DNA from: Gorsachius magnificus
Taxonomy: Eukaryota; Chordata; Aves; Pelecaniformes; Ardeidae
Length of the DNA: 64,000 nt
Assembly (NCBI GenBank): GCA_034008185.1
Contig: CM067083.1
Coordinates: 930,001-994,000, forward strand
Reading direction: 5' to 3'
Positions within the stretch are counted from its first letter, which is position 1. Every line of letters starts with the position of its first letter. Made by a program: the position numbers and the translations under genes. A model generated the notes under the pieces. That model saw nothing but the letters and a program-made list of their open reading frames with translations, searched no databases and had not been told where the DNA came from. This document shows positions 21,261 through 31,165 of this stretch, piece by piece.

Positions 21261-22984
21261 AACTCCCCCGGCCGGGGAATGAAAGGGCTTTGATGTAAAG
21301 TGTTGCTTAAATGCTCTCGCAAATGGAAAGTCGGGATTTTCCCCCTCCCACCCCCTATCCTTCTGGCAGCAAAATGCCTCCATTGGGTGCAGGGTTGGGA
21401 TAGCAGTGTTTGGAGAGGGAAGGGCTGGTTTCTGAGGCGGGCAGAAGTTACGCGAAGAGGGGGGCTGGGTGGTTTGCCCCCTTATTTTAAGATTTTCATG
21501 ATTCCCGCTAACTTTTGCTTCCTTTTGGGGAAAGGGAGACTCCAAACTCCTGATTTAGCTCTTGGTTTTATGGATTTGCTGCAGCCGAGAGAATTTCCCA
21601 AGGTGTGGGGCTGCCCCGCCGCGGAGGCAGGGACGTGCCCCCGTCACCTGCCCCTGCCCCAGCCGGTGGCTGCTCCGGGAGGCACCACGCTGGCTCAGGC
21701 TGGCACAGCCCAGTTTTTCTGCATTGAAAACACCGGGCATGTTGAGATTTATCACATTTATCAGCTGAACATCCAGCGCTTGCTAGCACTGCAGATCCGA
21801 GACCAGGTTTCCCATATAAACCTCACCGGGATCCCATGTTGGAAGTCAAGCATGGCTTGGTGCCTCACCGCCCAGTTCCTTGCCCTCCCTCAACACGTTT
21901 TGATTTTAGCTACCACAAAAAAAATAAAAAAAGGAGAAGCAGTGTCCATAAGCAAGGTTCCTCAGCAACCTCAGAACTGTACAAAGTCAATCTGGAAAGC
22001 AGGAGTGCGCAAGGAAAAGTCCCTGTTCCGCAAGGCAAAGGCCACTGAAAAGGCATTTTTAAATCCAGCAATTTAAATGGGCTGCTCCGTCCAGTTGAAA
22101 ATTGTCCCTAATGATGCAGAACTTTTGGGTCCAGCAGCTTTCGGGTCTGTTTGCCCACCCAACACCCCCCCGGCAGGCTTGAGCACAGTGTTCCCGAGTG
22201 ACGCAGCTCCCGCCCGCCTGTATCCCGAAACTGCGCCCGACGAAGCCACAGGAATAACCACGTTTTCAGCTGAAAACCAGGAGAACAATAACAAATGAAA
22301 CCTCAGGCATATCCCAAATTATTCTGGATCAACCACAGGCCAAAAAGAAGCAGTGTTGGTGTTGGTTGGTTGGTTGGTTTTTAAAGGAGAAGAGCAGAGC
22401 TCCAGTTTGGGGTGAATTAAATACTTCTTTCACCTCAAATAAAACAAGGTCATTTTTCCCCATCTTGCATGCTAAAAGCAAAGAGGCCAGTGGACGAAAA
22501 CATCCCCTTTCGCTATGTTTTCACCCAAACCATCAATATGAGATACCAATACGCACTTCACAACAGATTCCCCAAACCAGCAACCCCCCCTACCCCGAAG
22601 GGCCAGCTGGAGCCTGCCCCCCTGCTTTCAGCCCCTCGCCGGCAGGCTGGGCTGAAGCCAGACCCGGTCAACCCAGACCTGGAACCTTCAGTTCTCCCAC
22701 TTCAGTTCTGCCAGGATCTGCAGCTCGTTCCCCTCAAACCTTCAGGATTTCCCTGTATTGGGGAGCGCCAGTGTTTTCCTTTGCCTCTGGAGGCTTTTCC
22801 AGGCAGGGAAACCAACAGCTCAGCATCGCCCTGGGGACGCTTCTACCTGGGGATGGAGCCAAGCTGCCTCGACCCGTTCCATACTTTATTAATTTGAGAT
22901 TTTTAAGGAGAAAAAGGTATTTTCCCCAGCTAACATGTTAAAACGCGGCGTATCAACAACTCTGAGCCAAGGAGGGTAAGGAAA
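21261..22984. other. Unique sequence, no gene seen
   Basis: An open frame of about 258 codons crosses 21300-22076 on the plus strand but has no recognisable domain and ignores plausible splice sites. A GGTT-rich stretch lies at about 22360-22380. Confidence 0.35.
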
Positions 22985-23460
22985 GGGGCCGTGGGGTGGA
23001 TCTGCCATTCAAATCCTCTGATAGTCAAAATTCAATGTTCCATTTTAAAGGTGAAGCTTTTCCTGGGTGAGATTGTGACAGGCAAGAATATTTAACAAGG
23101 TATTTTTTCATAGTAAGACCAAACCTTAAATTAATGGTTCAAAATCTATAAAAAAACCCCAAAATGCCAAAAGTTTCGCAGTGCCTGACCTGAAAATAAT
23201 CAGCTTTTAAGTGTAGTTGGCAGCAGTCACTAAAACCATGGGAGACATGATTTTTATTAGAATTTAGATAAAAAGATTTAATGTTTTTTAATCCATGAGA
23301 TCACTGGAGGTTAAACTCACCATCTGAACTTAGTTTGGGTTTTTCATAGCCTTTTTTTTTTTCTTTTTGCCTTAAAAAGATCTGCTCATTTAAAAAAAAA
23401 AAAAATAAGCAGAGGTCATCAGAGCCCACTCAATAAAGTATTTGCTCGGCCTTCATTTGG
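22985..23460. promoter_or_regulatory. AT-rich island
   Basis: AT-rich block with CCTTAAATTAATGG, TTTTTATTAGAATTTAG and TTTTTTAATCC motifs, then T-rich (about 23350) and A-rich (about 23393-23405) runs. Candidate conserved element or ordinary AT-rich DNA. Confidence 0.25.
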
Positions 23461-24029
23461 CTTGGCGAAGCAGCCTGGGGAGGCACAGGAGCTGCTCTAT
23501 GTTATAAACATCTTCTGGGGGTCTGAAGGTGGTTTCCCCCCCTGGGCGCAGGCAGGACGGGCTCCCAGGACCGGGGTTCAGGGCGTTTTGGGGCGAGCTG
23601 GCAGTATTTCACAGGGCTGTCAGCCGCAGCCCGCCTTATTACAGCAGAGCTGAAATGATGGCAACTGGAATTCCTTCATCCATAAATTCCACGTGCCATG
23701 GATATTTCCACATTCATTAGGAGCAGAATAAGTAGCAGCCGGGCGGGATCCACAGAGGCTTTTACTGACTTTTTGATGAACTGAGGCTGAAGGGGTAAAA
23801 TGCCGGCGAGGCCGCATTCTGATGGTTTGATTTCAGATACTCTACCTCCTCAGGCGGGAAACCTTTGCCATGCTATCAAAGAGCGCATGGTAATTTATTG
23901 GCTCTGTACTTCAGTGGCTTCAGACCTGATTAAAACCCTGGGGCAGGTCAGCGCACCGGGCAAGAAGGGGGTAAATCAGCAGGGCTCCACGAGCCTCGGC
24001 AACGCAGCTCTGATTTATGCTGCCGGGGG

Positions 24030-24071
24030 CCAATATTTCAGTACTGTAGGCTAATATATCAGTGCCGTAGG
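24030..24071. repeat. 21-bp imperfect tandem duplication
   Basis: CAATATTTCAGTACTGTAGG is repeated as TAATATATCAGTGCCGTAGG, with about 17 of 21 positions matching. Confidence 0.75.
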
Positions 24072-25640
24072 ATCGAGTATAAAATTTTAGCATCGCACAG
24101 ATGCTCTTTGGACCATAGTCTTGGAGAAAATTACAGCATTTTTTTTTCCTACCTGATTTAGTTTCTGGGTTTGACTCTGCGGTCACAACTCCAAGGTACA
24201 TTATTATTCTATTTTTAGCGGGGGCAGGCAAAGGTTTTGAGGTTTGTGTGTTGGATGGAGCTGGTCCCACTGAGCTCCGAGCCTGCCGGTGGCACTGGGG
24301 ACCTTGGGGTGGGCCAGCGGGTCTCCTACATGGAACACCGTGCCCCTTGTGTTCCATGAACACATTCCTTCCTCCAACAAGGTCTAGTGGGGTGGCTCCA
24401 GGAGCCAAGGACCTACAGGTTGGATGCTCTGCAGGTGTCAGGGCAGCTCTAGGGCCCGTGCACACGTGGGTGCATATGAAGGAACCAGAGGAGGGCGATT
24501 TATTGGTGGTGAAACACCGGAAGGAAATGCACAGCTTGCAGAGGAAGAGGAGATGAGGGCTTTTGTTGGGGGGCATCTCTGTCCCACAGCCGTGACTTAG
24601 GTCCAGAGAGCGGGGGAAAACTGTTGGGCCAACTTCAGCCTGTTCTCCCACCCACAATGACTGCACACATCTGGTCACCTTAGCTTCTTCCAAGAGCAGA
24701 GGGAGAATTGTCGAGTTCCCCTGTGAATTACGATTTTTGACTGGAGACCAGGCTTTGCAAGAACCAGTAAGCACGGCAACGCTGGGGGGGGGGAATTACA
24801 GAATGCAAAGCGACTGTTCTCCAGGGGTTTAGCCCAGTTCCTCACCCAAAGAGTCTCAGATACGTTTGGATGAGTTTCAGAAAAGCATCCCAACTTTTGG
24901 ACACAGATCCGAACCCAGCTTCAGAAAGGGTCTGAGGTTTGCCCCTCGGCCGGCGCGCAGCTCTTTGCTGCCCTTGTGCTGCTTCCCCGGGTGCCACAGA
25001 AGAGGGCTCTGTCCTCTGCGGAATCCCAAATCAAAAAACGGGAAAGCAAACAAACAGACCCACCCCCCCCCGCCTCCGAGGGACACGGAGTGCAACCGTA
25101 AAAGAAACAGGTACTTGGTTCCAAAACCAGACGGCAAATTCGAGGCATGCCAAGATAGAGCATGCTGCAAAGAGCTCAAACAGAGCATGGCCGATCAAAC
25201 GAGTGCCCATTAAATCACACACTGCCCATATTTCCATCAAAAGCTTGAAACCTCTCCATGACTGGGCAGCCAGGCGGGCTGAGATCGAGCTGAAGAGGTG
25301 GCATGCAGCAAACCTGGCTATTTCTCTTAACTCCCGCAGAATCGAGCTCTGCATTAACAAAACCGCTGCCTCTCCACCACTGGCTTGAAGCGGCCAGCTC
25401 CGCTCACACAAAGCAGCAGCGCCTTGGTGGGAGACCCAGGCTCCCTTGGCAAGCGTTTGCCCCCAGCGTGGCAGAGATGCTGATTCACGGAGGCGTGGGA
25501 GGCTGCAGAAAAATAAGCCACGGTGTTCACGGTGACTGGCTCCGCTGGAAAACCTCCACCCCTTTACGGCTACCTCCAAGACGGGGGGGTTGAGCTAAAT
25601 TAGCTGCTTCTGGAGAGGAAAGGGCCTTTCCAGTAAGAGG

Positions 25641-25675
25641 GGTCACCAGCCACCGAGTGGTCACCAGCCACCGAG
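25641..25675. repeat. 18-bp tandem duplication
   Basis: GGTCACCAGCCACCGAGT is immediately repeated, the second copy lacking the last base. Confidence 0.9.
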
Positions 25676-27689
25676 GTCAGGAAGCACGAAGAGAAGAGGC
25701 GAGTGCCTCCCGCTGAAGTGAGGACGCTCAGTTTGAGTCTGGAAGGGGTCGGGGCAGGACCATCCCAAATGCTCGCGGCTGGCCCTGCTGCTGGGAGGGG
25801 CAGATTTGATGTAAATCCCTCGTGTAGAGTGACATTTAGCGTATTTGGGGAGTACTCGCTGGCGATGGGGCATCCCTACAAGGGCAAAGCGAGGGTGATG
25901 GGGGTGGGGGCGGCTCTGCCAAAACCTCGCCGCTGCCTCCTGACGTCCACCACCATAGCTCCTCCTGATTGCTCCAAGCGGATCCCCTCGGCAAGGGCAC
26001 AACTCATGGAGGGCTCACGGCAAACTGGGGCTATTGAGCTAATCCAGCCTCCAAACGTTCACAAAAAGCAGTCGTGGTGCCGGGGACTGGAGCAGCAGAT
26101 ATCCTCCCCCGCCAGCGGGGGGGCCGCGGCACTGGTGACCTCTTCCCATGGTGGCTGGGGGTGCAAACGCCGCCTCCTCCCTGGCTTCACCTTCCCATTG
26201 CTTAGCCTCCACGGTCCTGTCTGATGCACGGTTTGGGCTTTTAGCAAACACAACTACTCCGTAATTAAATATTAGATACATGGGCACGGGTATAAACTAT
26301 TGCCGCGTGGTATTTAACCTTTTGGACCCAGCCGACCAAATTCCCAGCCTGAAAAGCTGCACTGGGAGTGAAATGAGAACCTGCACAGCTAGGTCTTTGC
26401 TTCCTTTTTCCCTCTCCTTAAATAACATCAGCAGCCATAAAGGAGCATCTGAGAGCAGCTCTGCCTGCGTCTCAAAAAGCGGTGCGGCAGGCTAAGTCTC
26501 CTGCGGGTATCATGGTGAGATTTAGGGAGGGTCCCAGAAGGTCACAGCAGGGTAGCGTGGCGCGCGTCAATGGGGACCAGCTCCTCCAAGGGTGAGGAGA
26601 AAGCACGAAAGGTAACGGGGAAGTGATGTAGCACGTGTGGACCGGACCCTGAGCAGGAGGGGAGGGAGAAGATGGGGAAAGGGGAGGGAAAGTCCGAGGA
26701 GGGTGGAGAAGCACTGGGGGGGGGGGGAGATGCTGCAATCAGGGAGGTGCCTGGACGGGAGGGTTGGGTCCCTGGGTGAGCACGAAGGGCTCAGCGCAAG
26801 GCAGGGCGGGCAGGGGTGCAAGGTTTAGCTGCAGATGAGGAGACCCAGACAGAAGGGGCACAGCCTGAAGGAGCCGCGGCTCTGGCAGAGGCGGTGGCTG
26901 ACACCCTGACCCCTTTGTATCGGGAAAGCGGAGAAGGACGATGACTGCGACGCCCCCTGAGCAGGGAAAGCCCTGGGCTGGGACTCTTCCCCCCAGCAAT
27001 GCCGCAGCTGCCTTGGCCCCGGCTCTGCTGCTCTGGGCACGGGTGCGAATTTGGGCAACCGGCTGTCGCTCTCGCACCATTGCCCGAGAGCGGGGCTCGC
27101 CCTCCCCGGGGCTCCGCGTGCTGCGGAAGGAGCCCTACCCATGGAAAAGGCAGCTGAGGGGTGCCCAGCCCCTCCCCGGGGGCGCTGCTCACGCAGGCTG
27201 GTTCCGACACCCACTCGCCATTGTGAGATACGACCTGAACGGGCGCTGTATCACGTGCGGGCACTCGGCGGGTGATAGCCTATATTTTGAATGGATATGG
27301 AGTTAACACGGCTCCGTTCGCTTCCTTCTGGAGACTAAACCAAACTTGAGTTTAAGACCTGGGGTAAGGTACGGATTTTAAAGACTATGCAGGCCGGGTA
27401 CAACATTTAAGAAGAAAAATAAATAAATAAATAATGAAATAAAGAACATTTAAAAATATTTACAGCACAGGTAGTTGGGAATTCCTCTTCAAGTGAATGG
27501 AAAAGTCACAGAAAAGCTAAAACCCTCGCACTCAAAAAAAGCTATTTTTTGGAGGGGGGCACAAAATCGTTCCAAATGACTAACACGGAGCACAACCACC
27601 TAGGGTAGCATTCGGCTTGTACCAAAACTGGCAAGACTGGGACAAGCGAAAGGGCCAGGAAGTTGCCCGGACTTTTATTTTTTCCATAG

Positions 27690-27973
27690 CAATCTCCTCG
27701 TGCAGTGAGCGGCCGCCGGGTTCGTGCTGCGGCAGCGCCCTGGGGCGGGCGGGGAGCCCCGGGGTCCCGCAATGTGCTTCCACTTAGCGGCTGCGCAGAC
27801 CGTGATGGATGAAACTGGGCTCCATGTGCCGCTCGGAGAACCGCCCGGCTCCGGCGTGCCCCATCGCTCTTCCTGCCGGAGACGGGCGGGATAGCGGAGG
27901 GGCCGCCGGAGCACAGAATTAATTAATAGATCCCCTCCCAGCTCGGGGGGGGCGGAGGCAGAGAGGCTCTCAG
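27690..27973 (+). promoter_or_regulatory. CpG-dense patch ending in a splice donor
   Basis: The densest CpG stretch I see in the window: CGGCCGCCGG, CGGGCGGGG and GCCGGAGACGGGCGGG. It is followed by a strong donor CAG/GTAAGG (cut after 27973). This is the arrangement of a CpG-island promoter with a non-coding first exon on the plus strand. The minus strand also carries a 26-codon frame with a good initiation context, so a bidirectional promoter is possible. No TATA box. Inference from composition and one splice motif. Confidence 0.35.
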
Positions 27974-29004
27974 GTAAGGGGAATTGTACCTTTAAAGGGC
28001 TCAGGAGTTTTTCAGGCGCGTTTTCTGTTAAATGCAGGTAGTCCTACACTGTTAGCTAAAGTTTTTCCCTGAACACCGTTCAGTGGGAAAGAGGAGGGAC
28101 AAACAAACCGTTCCCAGGAAACCCTGATCAGCAGCAGGTTGCTGCTACTCATTCCAGGTCGCAAAAGGTGCGCATCGGCTCTGATATTCCCTTAGATATT
28201 CGCTAGCACTTGTCGGTAACCAAGGCAGTATTCAGCTGACGACAGCACAGAACCGTCAAGGATCATTTAAATTAAAAAAAAAAAAAAAAAAAAGGAAAGA
28301 AATTCAACCAAAAAAAAGCTCCAAACCAAGGAAAACACCGGCAAACTCTAGGCTGTCTCTGAAAGAATTGGATCCCACAAAGTACTGGTGGGGCGCGCGC
28401 TGCCAAGCCTAAAAGCGTTCAGAATGGTGAGTCAGGACCCAAACATTTGTGGAATCGGCTGCCGAGCAAAGGCCCTTGAAAGGCTCCTCTTTTCACCCTC
28501 CAACGCCTTCCGAGCCTCACCGATCCACAGAGATGGCATTGTCAATCTTCTCGGCAGCCACGCGGGCCAGAGGCACCGTGTTTTTAAAAATGAAACCCCA
28601 AAGTCTCCTAAGGTCCCCCGCTTCCAGGAAAGCCAGCTTTCGTAAACACGCCGTGACCTGGCGGGCCCTTCCGCTCCTCTTGCTCTTGCCTTAAAAATAG
28701 GGAGCGGCTCACCAGACGCACGCAGAATAAACGGGTTTTAACCTGTCCTCCTGCAGTCGCGACAGCATTTTCTCGTCTCACCGTCCCGACCGCCCCCCAC
28801 CAGCTGCCCTGATAAGTCCCCGCCTGCAGCGGTGCGGTGCAGAACTGCCAGAGCCGGTCACATCGATGATGGCCAAGCGAGCAAATGAATTCCCGAGCTG
28901 AGCAAACTGCGCTGAGCGTGCCCGGGGAGCACATGTCCTCCTTCCTCGGTGCCCTCACGCTAGGCATATATTGGAGTTTTCCAGATGTACAGCCCTGTTT
29001 TGGG
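27974..29004. other. Unique sequence with A22 run
   Basis: No gene recognised. A homopolymer of about 22 A lies at 28271-28292. A donor-like ATG/GTGAGT occurs at 28424 without a convincing acceptor. Confidence 0.35.
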
Positions 29005-29007
29005 AAT

Positions 29008-29104
29008 CGCTGTCGCTTTGGACATGGTTTAGTGGTGGGATGGCAGGGTTAGGTTAACGGTTGGAATTGGTGATCTTAAAGGGCTTTTCCAACCTAAACG
29101 ATTC
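29008..29104 (+). mobile_element. CR1 LINE 3' tail fragment (first of two)
   Basis: CGCTTTGGACATGGTTTAGTG, TTGGTGATCTTAAAGG and CTTTTCCAACCTAAACGATT match the avian CR1 3'-terminal pattern in plus orientation. Only the last 100 bases or so are present. It abuts a second CR1 tail. Confidence 0.82.
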
Positions 29105-29224
29105 CAACCTGATCTAGTTGGTGGTGTCCCTGCTCACTGCAGGGGGGTTGGACTAGATGACCTCTAGGGGTCCCTTCCAACCCAAAACATTCTATGATTC
29201 TATGATTCTATGATTCCATGATTC
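29105..29224 (+). mobile_element. CR1 LINE 3' tail fragment (second of two)
   Basis: CAACCTGATCTAGTTGGTGG, GGGGTTGGACTAGATGACC and CCCTTCCAACCCAAAACATT, followed by about four ATTCTATG-type tail units. Plus orientation, strongly 5'-truncated. It sits directly behind another CR1 tail, so one element probably inserted at or into the tail of the other. Confidence 0.93.
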
Positions 29225-30540
29225 TTTGGACATGCACAGACTCACAATCACATCCATAAAGCCTCCATCCTAACTCCCAGGCCAGAAAACGGGGTAAATC
29301 TGGGGGTATTTTGACCTGCAGCTGTTGCACCCATAGCTTGCGTCCAGCCAGGTGATCAGCACCAGCCATGGCGCTCGCTTGGCTCCGGCTGCTGCAGCGT
29401 GCCACGAAGTGAGGGATGGAGATGGGCGATGCTGCTGGGATGTGCCACCCCGCTCCCAGCCCAGCTCCGCAAATGCAGTCCAGCCCCGGGGACCGACCCT
29501 GGAGCAGAGCAAAAGTGGCAGAACTAAGCTCACGGGAAATTTCCCAAGAGCTTCACCCCAGCCCACATCAGACCAGGTCTCCCTCAGGCTGGCTCAAGCT
29601 TGGTGTTGAGGGCAGGAGGATGCTCCAAGCAAGATGACCAAAGGGGCAAGACGCGTGCCGAGGCCGTGCTGCGTGCCGTGCCTCCATGCAAACCCAGTCT
29701 TCTCGGCCTCCGGGCATTAAGTAATCTTCCTTCCCCGTAAAAACACACCAAATCTTTCATTTTCCTTCTTTCCTTTCGTTTCCCTATTCTTTAAATGTGA
29801 ATAAAGGAAAAAAAAAAAGGCAGAGGGAAACCCCAAGAACCAAAAAATCCAAGCAAAACATGTGGTATATAAAGAAATATAAAACCTCATAAAAATGAAA
29901 CTGAAGAAAATGCTTCTACTTCAGCTGCTTCAAAAAAAAAAAAATCAAGGACAGATTCCAAATGCGTTGAAGAATATTTTGCTTATTTTAATGTTTCAAG
30001 GAAATAGAATTATTTTCCACGTGCGTCTGGTTGCCCGCATCTGAAGCTGGCAAACACATGCCCCGTTATCTTGTCTGCAGACACGCGGATTCCTCCCTTC
30101 TTCTCAGGGAAGTGCCCTTGCAATTAAATTTTGTTCCTCGTGGCACATTTGGAAGGAAGCTGTGCCCGAGCTTCAGCTTATGCTTCAATGGTGCAGTTCG
30201 AGGGACAGCCAGGAGAATTATTCAAGGGCTTAAGGTGAAAACAGTTCGAGGATCATAAGCTGTTCCACTCATCAAAAAGAAGATCAAGAGATTTGATTCA
30301 GGTGTGTAAGTACCTTTGTGAGATAAAAATACCACGTGCTTAAGGGATTGGGTTTTTTTTTATTTATCATGAAGAAAAAGGGATGAGAAGAGGTGGTGGC
30401 TGAAGGCTGAAGCCAGGCACAACTGAAAGCAGAACAAAGCAAGTGGGGACCGGCCATGTGAACAACTGGCGGGAGCGCTGGACCCTGGTTAAAGCAGGTC
30501 TTCCACGATGCCATCCAAATACCAGTTATTGAGGGGGTTT
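29225..30540. other. Unique sequence, no gene seen
   Basis: GC-rich to about 29.7 kb and then AT-rich with A-runs (29808-29818 and 29932-29944). No gene or named repeat. Confidence 0.35.
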
Positions 30541-30541
30541 T

Positions 30542-31022
30542 ACACAGAGTCACACAGAATCCCAGCATGGCCGGGGCTGGCAGGGCCCTCCGGAGCTCCC
30601 CCAGTGCCACCCCCCTGCCCAAGCAGGCTCACCCAGAGCAGGGGGCACAGGACAGCGGCCAGGCGGGGGTTGAAGATCTCCAGAGAAGGAGACTCCACAG
30701 CCCCCCTGGGCAGCCTGGGCCAGGGCTCCATCACCCTCACAGTCAACAAGTTCTTCCTCCCATTCAACTGGAACCTCTTCTGCTTCAGGTTGTGCCCATG
30801 GCCCCTTGGCCTGGCGCTGGGCACCACTGGGAAGAGTCTGGCTCCGTCCTTGTGACCCCCACCCTTGAGATATTTGTAGGTGGTGATGAGATCCCCTCTC
30901 AGCCTTCTCTTCTCCAGGCTGAACAAGCCCAGCTCCCTCAGCCTTTTCTTGTAGGGGAGATGCTCCAGTCCCCTCATCACCCTTGTTTCTCTCCTCTGAA
31001 CTCTCTCTAGGAGTTCCTCATC
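30542..31022 (-). mobile_element. CR1 LINE 3' portion with ORF2 C-terminal remnant
   Basis: Minus-strand CR1 copy. Its sense strand encodes the conserved tail that follows the CR1 reverse transcriptase, including FSLEKRRLRGDLITTYKYL, GHNLKQKRFQLNGRKN and PRGAVESPSLEIFNP. The frame runs without a stop from about 30980 down to 30540. Only this C-terminal part survives. The polymerase core and endonuclease are missing, so it cannot move on its own. A T-rich run flanks its truncated 5' end (about 31029). It closely matches the plus-strand copy at 57.1 kb. Confidence 0.95.
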
Positions 31023-31087
31023 TTTGTCTTTTTTTTTTTTTTCTTCTCTTTTTTCCTCAGAGGTAACTGAGAGGGGAGATTCAATGG

Positions 31088-31165
31088 GTTAGGTTATACT
31101 GGAGAAAAGCCTTGAAAATTTAATGATCCCCTTCTGGCCTGAAAAATCCACAAATCTATTTAAAA
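31088..31165 (-). repeat. Ancient interspersed repeat fragment
   Basis: Read on the minus strand, this gives TTTTTCAGGCCAGAAGGGG, then ATCATTAAA, then CTCCAGTATAACC. It resembles an old amniote repeat whose remembered core is GGCCAGAAGGGACCATT with a later CCTGTATAAC. A second fragment of the same kind, in the other orientation, lies at 35873-35932. The family name is uncertain. Confidence 0.5.

Larger units (their letters stand above)
23461..27689. other. Unique sequence, no gene seen
   Basis: Over 4 kb without a recognisable gene. It contains a 21-bp imperfect tandem duplication (24030-24071), an 18-bp one (25641-25675), a G12 run (26716-26727) and an AAAT-type microsatellite (about 27415-27445). 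A 284-codon minus-strand frame (23920-24774) has no known domain. Confidence 0.35.

Noticed and set aside
28850..28925. C/D-box snoRNA-like GATGATGG with a downstream CTGAGC
   Set aside because: The C box deviates at its last base and no terminal stem is present.
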